A DNA stretch of 64,000 nucleotides from Bradyrhizobium iriomotense (GCF_018130765.1 NZ_JAFCJZ010000018.1:62001-126000); one strand, 5' to 3'. Positions 42,684 to 51,841 are shown, counted from the stretch's first letter. The notes: generated from the sequence alone by a model not told the origin. Numbers and translations: made by a program.

Positions 42684-43631
42684 TCAGCATTTGACGGCGT
42701 CGAGCCAGGCCAGGATCATGGCGGCCAGATCGTCGCTGTTGTTTTCGATCATCATCATGTGACCGTTGCCCTCGATGCCGCGATCCGGAAGCCAGACGAA
42801 TTCTGCGCCGAGATAGCCGGCCGTCGCCGCATCAACCTCGCGCGGATGGCGCGGATCGCGGTCCCCGGTCACAATCATGATCGGCGTGGACCGCAGACGC
42901 ACGGAATCGCCGATCCTGAGCCCGCGACCGGCGATGTTGAAGCGCTCGTTCAGGATGCGCGCGCTCTCCGGCGCGAATGAGCGGCAGTAGTTTTCGAACG
43001 CGCCCTGCGGAAAGCGCGGCGTATTGGCCCAATAGGCCGCAGCAAACTCCGCCGTCAGCCGCACCGGCATGGTTTCATCCGAATAGACCGGATGACCGGC
43101 GCTGGCGTCGTCACGCAAGGCGAGGATCGATGCGGGATCGTCGGGCAGATCGCGCAGCAGATTGGCCGGCGGCCCCGGCGCGATGCCGATCACGGCGCGG
43201 ACGAGATCGGGACGCCGCTCCGCCATCCACCATGCCATCGGCCCGCTCGCCGAATGCACCAGCAGCACGGCAGGGCCGATCTGCTCGACCAGCGCCAGCA
43301 GCGAGGTGGCGACGTCGGCGGTGCCCAGCCGCGGAAAATCCGCCGGCTGCGGCGAACGGCCGTGGCCCGGCCAGTCCGGCACGAACACATCACGGCCCGC
43401 CGCGGCGAACCGCACCGCCCAGCCCGGCCGCCCATCCGGCGTCGCCAGATAGCAGGTCCCGGTGTGACCGGCGCCGTGAACCATGACGACGGGCGCCCTG
43501 CCCGTGGCCGCGCGCGGCGATGGCACATGATCGACATAGACCGGATGCGCCGGCGTTCCCGCATAGAAGCACCGAGCCTCACGCTCGCACGACGGGTCTC
43601 CAGCGCTCCGCCAGGCCGACGTCGCCTCCAT
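42684..43631 (-). CDS. Alpha/beta hydrolase
   Basis: A 315-residue hydrolase. Oxyanion-hole segment VVMVHGAGHTGTCYL, nucleophile elbow VHSASG (Ser in the usual G-x-S-x-G place, first Gly replaced by V), acid near IMIVTGDRDPRHP, and histidine in IEGNGHMMMIEN. The family includes esterases, lactonases and epoxide hydrolases. The start is the ATG preceded by GGAGG; a GTG four codons upstream is less likely. First gene of a three-gene unit with a solute-binding protein and HutD, divergent from a MarR regulator. Confidence 0.88.
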   Translation of the reverse strand: MEATSAWRSAGDPSCEREARCFYAGTPAHPVYVDHVPSPRAATGRAPVVMVHGAGHTGTCYLATPDGRPGWAVRFAAAGRDVFVPDWPGHGRSPQPADFPRLGTADVATSLLALVEQIGPAVLLVHSASGPMAWWMAERRPDLVRAVIGIAPGPPANLLRDLPDDPASILALRDDASAGHPVYSDETMPVRLTAEFAAAYWANTPRFPQGAFENYCRSFAPESARILNERFNIAGRGLRIGDSVRLRSTPIMIVTGDRDPRHPREVDAATAGYLGAEFVWLPDRGIEGNGHMMMIENNSDDLAAMILAWLDAVKC

Positions 43632-43692
43632 CCGTTCCTCCACAACTATCGACGACGGCCATTCTTACGGGTCGCGCGGCGATGTTAAGATC

Positions 43693-44250
43693 ATGCCGGA
43701 TCGAAAATCAACCAGAAAGTCTCATATGAGACCATCTCGAAAATCGTCGAACGGCACGACCAAAAGCCTGCCACCGGAGCGGGGGCCGCTCGCGGCGGTG
43801 ATCGGGGGGACCGAGCTCCAGATCGCGTACCGGATGGGTTACGTGCTGAACTTCTACCGCGAGCCGTCGTTCCGGCGGATCGAGATGGAGCTCGGTCTGA
43901 CGAGACCGGAGATCGTCACCCTGATCTTCCTGAACTTCCGCGAAGGCGTGACGGCCAGCGAGATCTGCGAATTCTCCGGCCATCTCAAGGCCAATATCAG
44001 TCGCGGCATCATCGCGCTGGAGAAGAAGAAGCTGATACGGCGCGCCGCCGACAAGACCGACAGCCGCCGTCAGCAATTGTTCATGACGGCGGCCGGCCGC
44101 GCGCTCTACGCGCGATACATCCCGGCCCTGCGCGAGCGGGAGCGCGCCATGCTCGCGTGCCTCACGCGTGCCGAGCGCAACGAATTCGAGCGCCTGCTCG
44201 ACAAGCTCGCCGCGCACGTGCCGCAATGGGCCGCGCTCGACGAGCTCTGA
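43693..44250 (+). CDS. MarR-family transcriptional regulator
   Basis: About 185 residues with a winged helix: LTRPEIVTLIFLNFREGVTA, SEICEFSGHLKANISRGIIA, LEKKKLIRRAADKTDSRRQ. MarR dimers usually repress a divergent gene set and respond to small phenolic or acidic ligands. An ATG at 43726 could be the start instead. Divergent from the hydrolase/SBP/HutD unit by 61 bases, so that unit is its likely target. Confidence 0.9.
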   Translation: MPDRKSTRKSHMRPSRKSSNGTTKSLPPERGPLAAVIGGTELQIAYRMGYVLNFYREPSFRRIEMELGLTRPEIVTLIFLNFREGVTASEICEFSGHLKANISRGIIALEKKKLIRRAADKTDSRRQQLFMTAAGRALYARYIPALRERERAMLACLTRAERNEFERLLDKLAAHVPQWAALDEL

Positions 44251-44280
44251 GATTGGAGCGACGCAGCAGGCAGACGTCCC

Positions 44281-45435
44281 TCACTCGCCCTTGCCGCCCT
44301 TCAGCTTCGGCAAGGTCTCGACGATCTTCTGCTTGCCGTCGATGATCTCGGCGAGGAAGCTGGCGCGGTCGATGTCGCCGTTCTGATCCCAGCTTGCTTC
44401 CATCAGCATGCCAGGGGCCTTGTCGGGCGTCAGGGTCAGGCCCTTCATGGCCGCGCCAAAGGCCTTGCTGTCGAATTTGCCGATCTTCTCGGTGACGTAT
44501 TTGACGAGATAGACGGCGGTATAGCCCTTGATGCCGTTGTGATCGGGCCGGTACTTGTAGCGCTCGCTGAATTTCTTCGTGAAGTCCTCGATCGCCGGCA
44601 CCGGTGCGTCGGCGGACAGGCCGACATGGCCGCGCACGCCGTTGGCAGCGGGGCCGGCGAGTTCGACCACCTTCTGGCTGAGCAGCGTGGTCTCGCCGAA
44701 CAGCGGCGTCGCGACGCCCTGCCGCTTCGCTTCGATCAGGAAGCGGGCGCTCTCCTCCTCGTTGGTGTAGACGAAGATCGCGTCGGCCTTGGCGCTCTTG
44801 AGCTTGATGACGTCGGAGCCGAAATCGACCTGGCCCTGCTCGGTCGAGATATCGGCCGCGATCTCGATATTGCGCGCCTTCATCTCCTTGACGAAATTAT
44901 CGCGACCGCCCTTGCCGAAATCATTGTTGACCCAGACCACCGCGACCGCCTTCACCTTGAGCTTGTCGTGCAGGTAGTTGGCGATCTTCGGCATCGAGAA
45001 TTGCTGGCCGAAGGCGGTGCGGAAGATCCAGGGATTGCCTTGCGTCGTGATGTCGGCGGCCTCGGCACCGACGATCTGCGGAATCTCGGCGGCCTGCGTC
45101 AGCGCCATGTTGACCTTGACCGAGCCGGAATAGATCGGCCCGAGCACGACGTAAGGATCCTTGTCCAGGACCTTCTGCACCTGTGCGCGCGAGATGCCGG
45201 GGTTGCTCTGGGTATCCAGATGCTCGGTCTGGATCTTTCGGCCCGAGATGCCGCCGGCATTGTTGATCTCGTCGACGGCGAGCGCGACACCGTCGCGCCA
45301 GTTGGTGCCGGAGACGGCGCCGGGGCCGGACAGCTCGATCACGTCGGGGATGTAGACCGTGCTCTGCGCCTGCGCGACGCTCGCCCACAGCGATACCGCA
45401 ATCGCGATTCCAATTGGCCCTGCAAAGTGCCTCAT
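44281..45435 (-). CDS. ABC transporter solute-binding protein, branched-chain amino acid type
   Basis: A 384-residue periplasmic protein with a signal peptide (MRHFAGPIGIAIAVSLWASV, cut after AQAQ). LivK-type motifs: ELSGPGAVSGTNWRDGVALA, VDEINNAGGISGRKIQ, VVLGPIYSGSV. Ribosome binding site GGGAGGGAG. It lies 28 bases after the amidohydrolase gene and ends a unit that starts with a shikimate dehydrogenase-like gene, so it may bind a quinate/shikimate-like or aromatic-derived acid. Membrane components are not in the window. Confidence 0.92.
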   Translation of the reverse strand: MRHFAGPIGIAIAVSLWASVAQAQSTVYIPDVIELSGPGAVSGTNWRDGVALAVDEINNAGGISGRKIQTEHLDTQSNPGISRAQVQKVLDKDPYVVLGPIYSGSVKVNMALTQAAEIPQIVGAEAADITTQGNPWIFRTAFGQQFSMPKIANYLHDKLKVKAVAVVWVNNDFGKGGRDNFVKEMKARNIEIAADISTEQGQVDFGSDVIKLKSAKADAIFVYTNEEESARFLIEAKRQGVATPLFGETTLLSQKVVELAGPAANGVRGHVGLSADAPVPAIEDFTKKFSERYKYRPDHNGIKGYTAVYLVKYVTEKIGKFDSKAFGAAMKGLTLTPDKAPGMLMEASWDQNGDIDRASFLAEIIDGKQKIVETLPKLKGGKGE

Positions 45436-45463
45436 GACGTTCTCCCTCCCTTTTGCTCTGTTG

Positions 45464-46312
45464 TTATCTCGTTTGATCCGTCCCGCCGTCGAAGCCGAGC
45501 AGCTTTGCCGGCGTTCGCCACAACAGGCGATGTTGATCGCCCGGATCCGGGAACAGTTGTGTCAGCACCGCGAGCAGCGGGCCGTAATCGAGCCGCTCCG
45601 GGGCGCGCAGGAACGGATAGTCCGAGCCCCAGACGCAGCGGTCGAGCGTGAAGGCATCGACCAGCGCGGCGATGAAGGGCCAGGTGTCTTCATACGGATG
45701 CGGCTGCTGCGAGAACTTGTAATAGCCGGACAGTTTTATGTGCGCGTCGCGTTCGCGGCCGATGGCGAGCAGCGCCTGGAACGCCTTGCCCTGTAACCCC
45801 TGCGCGACTGAGGGACGGCCGCAATGGTCGAACACCAGGCGCACATTTGATTTGTCGATCAGCGGCAACAGGTCGAGCAACTGGTCCTGCTCGACCTGGA
45901 TCTGGAGGAACAGGCCGAGGCTCGTCAGCTTCTCCAGCAGTGGCGCGGTCTTGAGATAATAGGCGGCGCCGTGAAACGACACGTTGAAGGCGACGCCGAT
46001 CACGCCGGCGGCTTTCAGCCGTTCGAGTTCCTTGATGTCGACGTCGTTCTCGACGACGGCGACGCCCCGAAAGCGGCCGCCGCCCTGCTCCAACGTGTCG
46101 AGCAGGATGCGGCTGTCGCTGCCATAGCCGGTGTTGGTGGCGACGACGAGCGCGTGCCTGACATCGAAGGCGTCGAACACGCGCAGCAACTGCGCCGCGG
46201 GCGCGATCTCCTGCCCGCTCGGACGGTACGGCGTATCGGCGGAATAAGGAAAGCGGACGGGATCGATGGCGTGGATGTGACAATCGATCCTGGGGGACAC
46301 CGGCAGCGTCAT
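45464..46312 (-). CDS. Amidohydrolase (2-pyrone-4,6-dicarboxylate lactonase-like, COG3618-type)
   Basis: A 282-residue TIM-barrel hydrolase. Metal or substrate motifs: IDCHIHAIDP at the N-terminus, VRLVFDHCGRPS in the middle and CVWGSDYPFLRAPERLDYGP with the late catalytic Asp. The family includes LigI, which opens 2-pyrone-4,6-dicarboxylate in lignin-aromatic breakdown, and related lactonases. GGGGAG precedes the ATG; the frame is open far upstream only as a shadow of the dehydrogenase gene. Sits 23 bases after that gene and 28 before the SBP gene. Confidence 0.88.
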   Translation of the reverse strand: MTLPVSPRIDCHIHAIDPVRFPYSADTPYRPSGQEIAPAAQLLRVFDAFDVRHALVVATNTGYGSDSRILLDTLEQGGGRFRGVAVVENDVDIKELERLKAAGVIGVAFNVSFHGAAYYLKTAPLLEKLTSLGLFLQIQVEQDQLLDLLPLIDKSNVRLVFDHCGRPSVAQGLQGKAFQALLAIGRERDAHIKLSGYYKFSQQPHPYEDTWPFIAALVDAFTLDRCVWGSDYPFLRAPERLDYGPLLAVLTQLFPDPGDQHRLLWRTPAKLLGFDGGTDQTR

Positions 46313-46335
46313 GGTGCAAAGCTCCCCGGCGAAGG

Positions 46336-47178
46336 TCAGAACGTCGCTTCGATGGCCTTGATCAGTTCCGGCGTCACGTCGGGCATGACGCCGAACCAGG
46401 CCTTGAAGGCAAGCCGGGCCTGGTTCAGCAGCAGGCCGAGCCCGTTCACGGTGACGCAGCCGCGCGCACGGGCCTCCGCGAGGAACGGCGTCTCGAGCGG
46501 CGTATAGATCAGATCGGCCGTGAGCGTTTCCGGCCGCAGGCGCGACAGGTCGATCTCCAGCGCGGCTTTGCCGACCATGCCGCGATCGGTGCAATTGACG
46601 AGCAGTGCGACATCGCCAAGCGCGGCGCCGCGGTCGTCCCACGCAACCGTGCTCACGGCAGGGCCAAATTCCTTTGCGATTGCCTGCGCTTTCTCCGCCG
46701 TGCGGTTGGCGATGCGGATCTCGCGCGCGCCGTTCTCGAGCAGCGCGACCACCACCGCGCGCGAGGCGCCGCCCGCGCCCAGCAGCAGGATCGGCCCGGC
46801 ATCGCCGCGCCAATCGGCCCTGGCGTCGCGCAGGCTCTGCACGAAGCCGTTGCCGTCATTGTTGAAGCCGGAGAGCGTGCCGTCCTGTTCGACGACGATG
46901 GTGTTGACGGCTCCGATGCGTTTTGCGGTTTCGTTGACGCGGTCGAGCAGCGGCATCGCCGTCTGCTTGTGCGGCATGGTGACATTGCAGCCGCGGAAAC
47001 CGAGCGCGACGAGGCCGCGGAGCGCGTCCTCCAGCCGCTCCGGCTTGATCGCGAGCGGCACATAGCTGCCGCGGATGCCGTGCGCCTTCAGCCAGTAATT
47101 ATGAATGACCGGCGAGCGCGAATGCGCGACCGGCATGCCGATGACACCCGCCAGTCCAAAACCATCCGCCTGCGACAT
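46336..47178 (-). CDS. aroE: Shikimate (or quinate) dehydrogenase, AroE family
   Basis: A 280-residue dehydrogenase. Substrate domain GMPVAHSRSPVIHNYWLKAH and NVTMPHKQTAMPLLD with the catalytic lysine; nucleotide domain LLGAGGASRAV; NRTAEKA as NADP-binding selector. The second substrate motif is GFNNDGNGF where most AroE proteins have G.NTDG.G. Its neighbours are a LigI-like hydrolase and a solute-binding protein, so this is probably a catabolic paralogue (quinate/shikimate or similar), not the biosynthetic housekeeping gene. Start chosen at MSQADGFG; a frame 22 codons longer exists. Confidence 0.85.
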   Translation of the reverse strand: MSQADGFGLAGVIGMPVAHSRSPVIHNYWLKAHGIRGSYVPLAIKPERLEDALRGLVALGFRGCNVTMPHKQTAMPLLDRVNETAKRIGAVNTIVVEQDGTLSGFNNDGNGFVQSLRDARADWRGDAGPILLLGAGGASRAVVVALLENGAREIRIANRTAEKAQAIAKEFGPAVSTVAWDDRGAALGDVALLVNCTDRGMVGKAALEIDLSRLRPETLTADLIYTPLETPFLAEARARGCVTVNGLGLLLNQARLAFKAWFGVMPDVTPELIKAIEATF

Positions 47179-47269
47179 GCTGCGCTTCCATTCCCCGAGG
47201 CCGCCGGCGCATCCTGCGCGGGGCAATTGTTCCTCCATGGCCACGCCTTTTGGCGCTCGACCATGCTAT

Positions 47270-47285
47270 TTGGTCATTTGTCCAA
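47270..47285. promoter_or_regulatory. Imperfect palindrome upstream of the aroE-like operon
   Basis: TTGGTCATTTGTCCAA has complementary ends (TTGG and CCAA, with near-symmetric interior) about 92 bases upstream of the chosen aroE start. Its form resembles operators of GntR-type regulators. No GntR gene is in the window, so regulator and function are unknown. Confidence 0.3.
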
Positions 47286-47405
47286 TTCTATTAGGGGGAA
47301 TGGTCAGCTTGCGCAATCTGAATCTCGGGGGCGCTGCATGCCGAGGACCTCGCGTCGGAAGCCCGCCAACATCGATCCCGGCGCGGCAAGGCCGGCATCA
47401 GCGCG

Positions 47406-49523
47406 TCATTTCGACGTCAGTGCCGCAACCGGACGCCAGGCGTCGTCAGGCGCGGCCGCGATGAATTTCCGGCAACGGTCACGCATCAGCTCAGCGGGCC
47501 GATCGTGCGCACGTTGCTTCAGCACGGCCTCGAAATCGGCGAGCGCGGCGGCAAACCGGCGCGCCCGATAGTTGGCGAGACCGTGCTCGTAATCCGCGAT
47601 CCAGCCGGCTTCGGTAACACCTTCATCCACGATTCCGATCAGTTCGTGGACAGAGAGCCCCTCCTCGCGTCCGTAGACCGCGATGCTCTCGATCTCGCGC
47701 GTGAGGATGGCCCCGCGTGCCAGGCGTTCGGTCGCCTCGCCGATCAGGATGCGCGTGCCATAGGACTTGTTGGCGCCTTCGAGCCGGCTGGCGACGTTCA
47801 CGGCATCACCGATCACGGTGTAGTTCAGTCGCAGCTCCGAACCGATATTGCCAACCAGCATGCGGCCCGAATTGATGCCGATGCGGATCTGAAGCGGCTG
47901 GCCGAGGTCGTCGACAAGGCCGGACTCGTCCACGGCCCTGCGGCAGACCAGCGCCGCGCGACAGCAGCGCAGGGCGTGATCTTCTTGTGGCTGCGGCGCG
48001 CCCCAGAATGCCATCACGGCGTCGCCGATAAACTTGTCGATGGTGCCGCCATTGGCGACGATGATTTCAGACGTGAGGTCGAGATAGCGTGACAGCAGCG
48101 GCACGACGCGGTCGCCGAGCCGCTCGGACAGTCCGGTGAAGCCGGCGATGTCGATGAACATCACGCTGAGCTCCTGGATGCTGCCGCCGGGCCTCGCCTC
48201 GACGCCCTGCCGCAGCAAACCGCGAACGAGATCGGCGGGGATGAACTTGCGGAAGGCGGACAGGCCGGACGCCATCTCGGCGATGGCGCCCGACAGGCTC
48301 GCGATCTCCTTCAGCCGCGACGGATGGCGGCGGACCTGCTCCAGCGCGAAGGCCTCGACATGGCGAAGCTCGCCGACGACGCGCGACAACGGCGCGGCAA
48401 TCACGGAGCGCGCCAGCACTGCCGACGCGAGCGCCGCAAGCACGGCGCCGACGGCGAGGCCGAGGATCAGCCGCCGCAGCGTCGTCTCAACGGGGCCGAG
48501 AAATTCCGCCTCGGGGATCACGGTTGCGAGCGACCAGCCGGGAAACGGCAAAGGCGTCAGCGCGACCTCGTAGGCCGCGCCGCGTGACGTCAGGCGGCTG
48601 CGCCAGGCCTCCTTGCGGCCAGCCTCCCCCGCCTGTTCGAGCGCTGCGCGCGCCAGCGGCAGCAGCGTGATGTCGCTGCGCACAGGGTGCAGCTCGTCGG
48701 CCTCCTTGTCCGGGGCTGCGACGAGCACACCGCTATCGTCGACGATGAACGCGGTTCCGGTACGCCCGACCTCGAGCTGCGACAGGAAGCGCGCGAGCCT
48801 CGTATATTCGATGACGACGGCCAGAACGCCCTGCCGCTCCTGATAGACGTCGATGGGGCCGGCAAAGGCAATCGAGGACCGCTCGCCGGTTGGATGGTCC
48901 ATCACCCTGAACCATTGCGGCTCGTCCGCGGTGAGTCCGGCCTTGAACCAGACCTGATCGGCCACGCGGAACTCAGTCGGCTCGAAACGGCGGCTGGCGA
49001 ATTCGATATCGCCGGGCACGACGTCATATTCATCGACGCGGCGCTGACCCGGATGATCGGTCAGCGAGATCTCCATCATTTCCAGGCGGCGATCGCCGAG
49101 CTTGTGCGCAGCGAAGAACGAGCCGTCGGGCCAGCCGAAAGCGACCCAGGAGATCGTCGCCTGCGACTGCAGCTGCGAGAGAAAGACGAACTCGCGCTTG
49201 TCGGCCTCGCGGGTGTCGAGCACGTTTTGGAGGAACAAGGTGCGGATCGCAGTGTGCGCGGCGCGCGCCTCGTCGACGATGGCCGCGACCTCCTTGCGCA
49301 CCGCCGCCACGATCTGCTCGTTGATGGTGGAAGCGAGTTGCCGGCTGGTCGCCTCAGCCGTGCGCCACCACAACAGGCTGGAAAGGGCGGCCGTGAGCAG
49401 GATCGCGGCCAGGACCAGGGCTGACACTGCGAGGCGAATGCTGACCGTCAGCCTTGCAACCGCCTGAAGCCTCCGTCCGGGATCGACATTCATCGCCGTT
49501 TTCGCCTTCGCGGACCTGCGCAT
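47406..49523 (-). CDS. Membrane-bound adenylate/guanylate cyclase with extracytoplasmic sensor domain
   Basis: About 705 residues. A helix at about 31-53, a periplasmic Cache-like domain (about 60-350; VAFGWPDGSFFAAHKLGDRR, FIVDDSGVLVAAPD), a second helix (about 352-376), a HAMP-like stretch, then a class III cyclase domain (about 450-600; MFIDIAGFTGLSERLGDRVV, TIDKFIGDAVMAFWGAPQPQ, YTVIGDAVNVASRLEGANKS) and a C-terminal TPR-like tail. This fits a receptor cyclase sensing a periplasmic ligand. An ATG at 49493 is an equally possible start. It ends the minus-strand run next to the bufferin operon. Confidence 0.9.
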   Translation of the reverse strand: MRRSAKAKTAMNVDPGRRLQAVARLTVSIRLAVSALVLAAILLTAALSSLLWWRTAEATSRQLASTINEQIVAAVRKEVAAIVDEARAAHTAIRTLFLQNVLDTREADKREFVFLSQLQSQATISWVAFGWPDGSFFAAHKLGDRRLEMMEISLTDHPGQRRVDEYDVVPGDIEFASRRFEPTEFRVADQVWFKAGLTADEPQWFRVMDHPTGERSSIAFAGPIDVYQERQGVLAVVIEYTRLARFLSQLEVGRTGTAFIVDDSGVLVAAPDKEADELHPVRSDITLLPLARAALEQAGEAGRKEAWRSRLTSRGAAYEVALTPLPFPGWSLATVIPEAEFLGPVETTLRRLILGLAVGAVLAALASAVLARSVIAAPLSRVVGELRHVEAFALEQVRRHPSRLKEIASLSGAIAEMASGLSAFRKFIPADLVRGLLRQGVEARPGGSIQELSVMFIDIAGFTGLSERLGDRVVPLLSRYLDLTSEIIVANGGTIDKFIGDAVMAFWGAPQPQEDHALRCCRAALVCRRAVDESGLVDDLGQPLQIRIGINSGRMLVGNIGSELRLNYTVIGDAVNVASRLEGANKSYGTRILIGEATERLARGAILTREIESIAVYGREEGLSVHELIGIVDEGVTEAGWIADYEHGLANYRARRFAAALADFEAVLKQRAHDRPAELMRDRCRKFIAAAPDDAWRPVAALTSK

Positions 49524-49724
49524 CCTCTGACATCGCTCTACGGCGCCGGCCGTCCTTTGTTACGTCTGGCAAATGCGGACCATCCGCGCCAATGCCTCGC
49601 GGCTAACGTCTCGATAGCACCAAGGCATTGGATTTACGCCGGCGTCTGCCCGTTAATCCCGACCCAAGCGCACCAACCGGGCGCCCTGACCAATCGGTCT
49701 CACGGATTCGTGAGCATTCCAGCG

Positions 49725-49750
49725 GTAACGCCGGCTGCGCAGGAGGCGAA
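49725..49750 (+). promoter_or_regulatory. Possible ECF-type promoter upstream of bufA
   Basis: GTAAC at 49725-49729 and CGAA at 49747-49750 are separated by 17 bases, ending 54 bases before the bufA ATG. ECF sigma factors that control bufferin-type operons elsewhere use GTAAC-like and CGAA/CGTC-like elements. Here this is a weak positional inference; neither a sigma factor nor an anti-sigma gene is nearby. Confidence 0.25.
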
Positions 49751-49804
49751 CGAGACCATGCGCCTTCGCCTGCCAGGCGATGCATCTGCAAAAGGAGAAC
49801 TTCG

Positions 49805-50110
49805 ATGTCTGCCAAACACGTCGTCACCACGCTCGCTCTCGCCGGCGCCATGTCGACCGCGCTTGCGACCCTCGCCGCCGCGGGCCCGCTGACCAAGGCC
49901 GAAGCCGACGCCGCCGTCGCCGCCAAGAAGGAAAAGTGCTTCGGCGTCGCGCTGAAGGGCCAGAACGATTGCGCCGCCGGACCGGGCACGACCTGCCAGG
50001 GCACCTCGACAGTCGACTTCCAGGGCAACGCCTGGAAATTCGTCCAGGGCGGCACCTGCACCAGCATCGACCTGCCCGGCGGCAAGAAGGGCTCGCTGAA
50101 GCCGGTCTGA
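49805..50110 (+). CDS. bufA: Bufferin-type precursor peptide, DUF2282 (BufA1 family)
   Basis: A 101-residue precursor with a cleavable signal peptide (about 1-26) and a mature peptide with four cysteines at 45, 56, 64 and 85 (KEKCFGVALKGQNDCAAGPG, TTCQGTSTVDFQ, VQGGTCTS). The EKC.GV...NDC order is the DUF2282 hallmark. In related systems MNIO enzymes convert some of these cysteines to copper-binding thiooxazoles and the product is exported to the periplasm as a copper-buffering peptide. AAAAGGAG precedes the ATG. First gene of bufABC-doxX. Identity of the family is clear; the metal and modification are inferred. Confidence 0.9.
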   Translation: MSAKHVVTTLALAGAMSTALATLAAAGPLTKAEADAAVAAKKEKCFGVALKGQNDCAAGPGTTCQGTSTVDFQGNAWKFVQGGTCTSIDLPGGKKGSLKPV

Positions 50111-50160
50111 CGCGGCCAGGCCAATCCATCACGCCAACACCAGGGAAGCGGAGACGCACC

Positions 50161-51069
50161 ATGATCACGGCCACCAAGCCCGCCACCGTGCCGCTCCGCT
50201 TTTCACTTCCGATCGGCGGTGCCGCCGGAACCAGCTTCAAGCCCGAGCACCTTCCGGCGATTCTCGAGGCCGGCCCGCAAGCCGGCTTCTTCGAGGTGCA
50301 CGCCGAGAACTACATGGGCGCGGGCGGAGCGCCGCATCGCGCGCTGGAAGCCATCCGCCGCGACCATCCGCTGTCCCTGCACGGCGTCTGCATGTCGATC
50401 GGCGGGCCGCAGCCGCTCGACAAGACGCATCTGGCACGCTTTCGCAGCCTCGTCGCGCGCTATCAGCCGGCACTGGTCTCCGAACATCTCGCCTGGTCGA
50501 CGCACGAGACCAGCTTCTTCAACGATCTTCTGCCGCTGCCCTACACCGAGGCGACGTTGGCCTGCGTCTGCGATCACATCGACGAGGTGCAGGAAGCGAT
50601 CCGCCACCCGCTGCTGCTGGAGAACCCGTCGACTTACATCACCTTCCGCCAGTCGACGATGAGCGAGACCGATTTCATTCGCGCCATCGTGCAGCGCACC
50701 GGCTGCGGCCTGCTGCTCGACATCAACAACGTGTTCGTGTCCGCGACCAATCACGGATACGCTGCGCTCGACTATCTCGCCGATTTCCCGCTTGCTCACG
50801 TCGGGGAGATTCATCTCGCCGGCCACGCGGAGCAGACGGACGATGACGGCAACCTCCTCCTCATCGACAGCCATGACGGCCCGGTCGCGGATGCCGTGTG
50901 GAAGCTGTTCGAGATCATCATCGCGCGGCGCGGCCCCATACCGACGCTGATCGAATGGGACAGCAAGATCCCGGAATGGCCGGTCCTGCGCGCCGAAGCC
51001 ACTGCCGCGCAGGCGATCCTCGATCGCTGCAACCCGGCGGCAGTGACGGAGGATCGCCGTGCGGCCTGA
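50161..51069 (+). CDS. bufB: MNIO-family RiPP maturase, DUF692 (BufB/HvfB-type)
   Basis: A 302-residue TIM-barrel, multinuclear non-heme iron oxidase. Family motifs in order: GGAAGTSFKPEHLPAILEAG, GFFEVHAENYMGAGG, PLSLHGVCMSIGGPQPLD, VSEHLAWS, LPLPYTEATL, LLLENPSTYITF, LLLDINNVFVSATNHG, VGEIHLAGHAEQTDDDG, LLIDSHDGPVADAVW and LIEWDSKIPEWPVL. The histidines, Asp and Glu in these motifs are the iron ligands. It is expected to modify cysteines of the upstream peptide. Start is the ATG 50 bases after bufA; the frame opens earlier only as a shadow. It overlaps the next gene by 11 bases. Confidence 0.94.
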   Translation: MITATKPATVPLRFSLPIGGAAGTSFKPEHLPAILEAGPQAGFFEVHAENYMGAGGAPHRALEAIRRDHPLSLHGVCMSIGGPQPLDKTHLARFRSLVARYQPALVSEHLAWSTHETSFFNDLLPLPYTEATLACVCDHIDEVQEAIRHPLLLENPSTYITFRQSTMSETDFIRAIVQRTGCGLLLDINNVFVSATNHGYAALDYLADFPLAHVGEIHLAGHAEQTDDDGNLLLIDSHDGPVADAVWKLFEIIIARRGPIPTLIEWDSKIPEWPVLRAEATAAQAILDRCNPAAVTEDRRAA

Positions 51070-51841
51070 AGCTGACCCCGGATTTGCCGCGGCCTTTGCG
51101 CCGCCGCTGCTCGACCCCGCGCGTGATGCGCCGACGGCCGTGATCGGCCGAAACGGCAAGCCGGCCGGCCGACGCTATGACGTCTACCGCAACAACGTCA
51201 CGGTCAGCCTGATCGATGCGCTGGCCGCGATCTATCCGGCCGTAGAGCGCATCACCGGCACCGATTTCTTCCGCGCCATGGCGCGCTTCCACATCCGCAA
51301 TAGCCCACCGACCTCGCCGCTGCTGTTCGACTACGGCCGCGACTTCCCGGACTTCGTCGCCGGGTATGAGCATGCGCAAGACATGCCCTGGCTGGCCGAT
51401 GTCGCCCGCATCGAGCGCGCCTGGCTCGATGCCTATCATGCCGCCGACGCGTCGCCGCTGTCGTCTGCGCTTCTGTCCGCCATTGCGCCGGAGCGGCTTG
51501 GCGATCTCGTCTTTGCGCCGCATCCGGCCACACGGATCGTCCGCTCGCAATATGCGGCCGTGACGATCTTTGCCGCCAACCGGGACAGCGCGCCTGTGGC
51601 GCGCATCGACGCGTCCACGCCGGAAGACGCTCTGATCACCCGGCCCCAATTCGACGTCGCGGTGCGCCACCTTCCGCCCGGTGGCGCCGTCTTTGCCGCC
51701 AGCCTGATGTCCGGCGAGCCGCTCGGCGCGGCCGCAATGGCGGCGTTCGACGCGTCAGCCAAGTTCGACATCGCCGCAAACATCGCCGGGCTGATCGAGG
51801 CCGGCGCGTTCACCTCAATTGCCTTTGGAGATCCAGCATGA
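51059..51841 (+). CDS. bufC: BufC/HvfC-type partner of the maturase (DUF2063 N-terminal domain)
   Basis: A 260-residue protein. The N-terminal half is the DUF2063/HvfC-BufC domain: GRRYDVYRNNVTVSLIDALA, AIYPAVERITGTDFFRAMAR, FHIRNSPPTSPLLFDYGRDF, PDFVAGYE. The C-terminal half is the accessory domain. Known members bind the precursor peptide and form a complex with the MNIO enzyme for delivery. Start is the GTG that lies 11 bases inside bufB; it ends with an ATGA overlap with the DoxX gene, so all three are coupled. Confidence 0.9.
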   Translation: MRPEADPGFAAAFAPPLLDPARDAPTAVIGRNGKPAGRRYDVYRNNVTVSLIDALAAIYPAVERITGTDFFRAMARFHIRNSPPTSPLLFDYGRDFPDFVAGYEHAQDMPWLADVARIERAWLDAYHAADASPLSSALLSAIAPERLGDLVFAPHPATRIVRSQYAAVTIFAANRDSAPVARIDASTPEDALITRPQFDVAVRHLPPGGAVFAASLMSGEPLGAAAMAAFDASAKFDIAANIAGLIEAGAFTSIAFGDPA

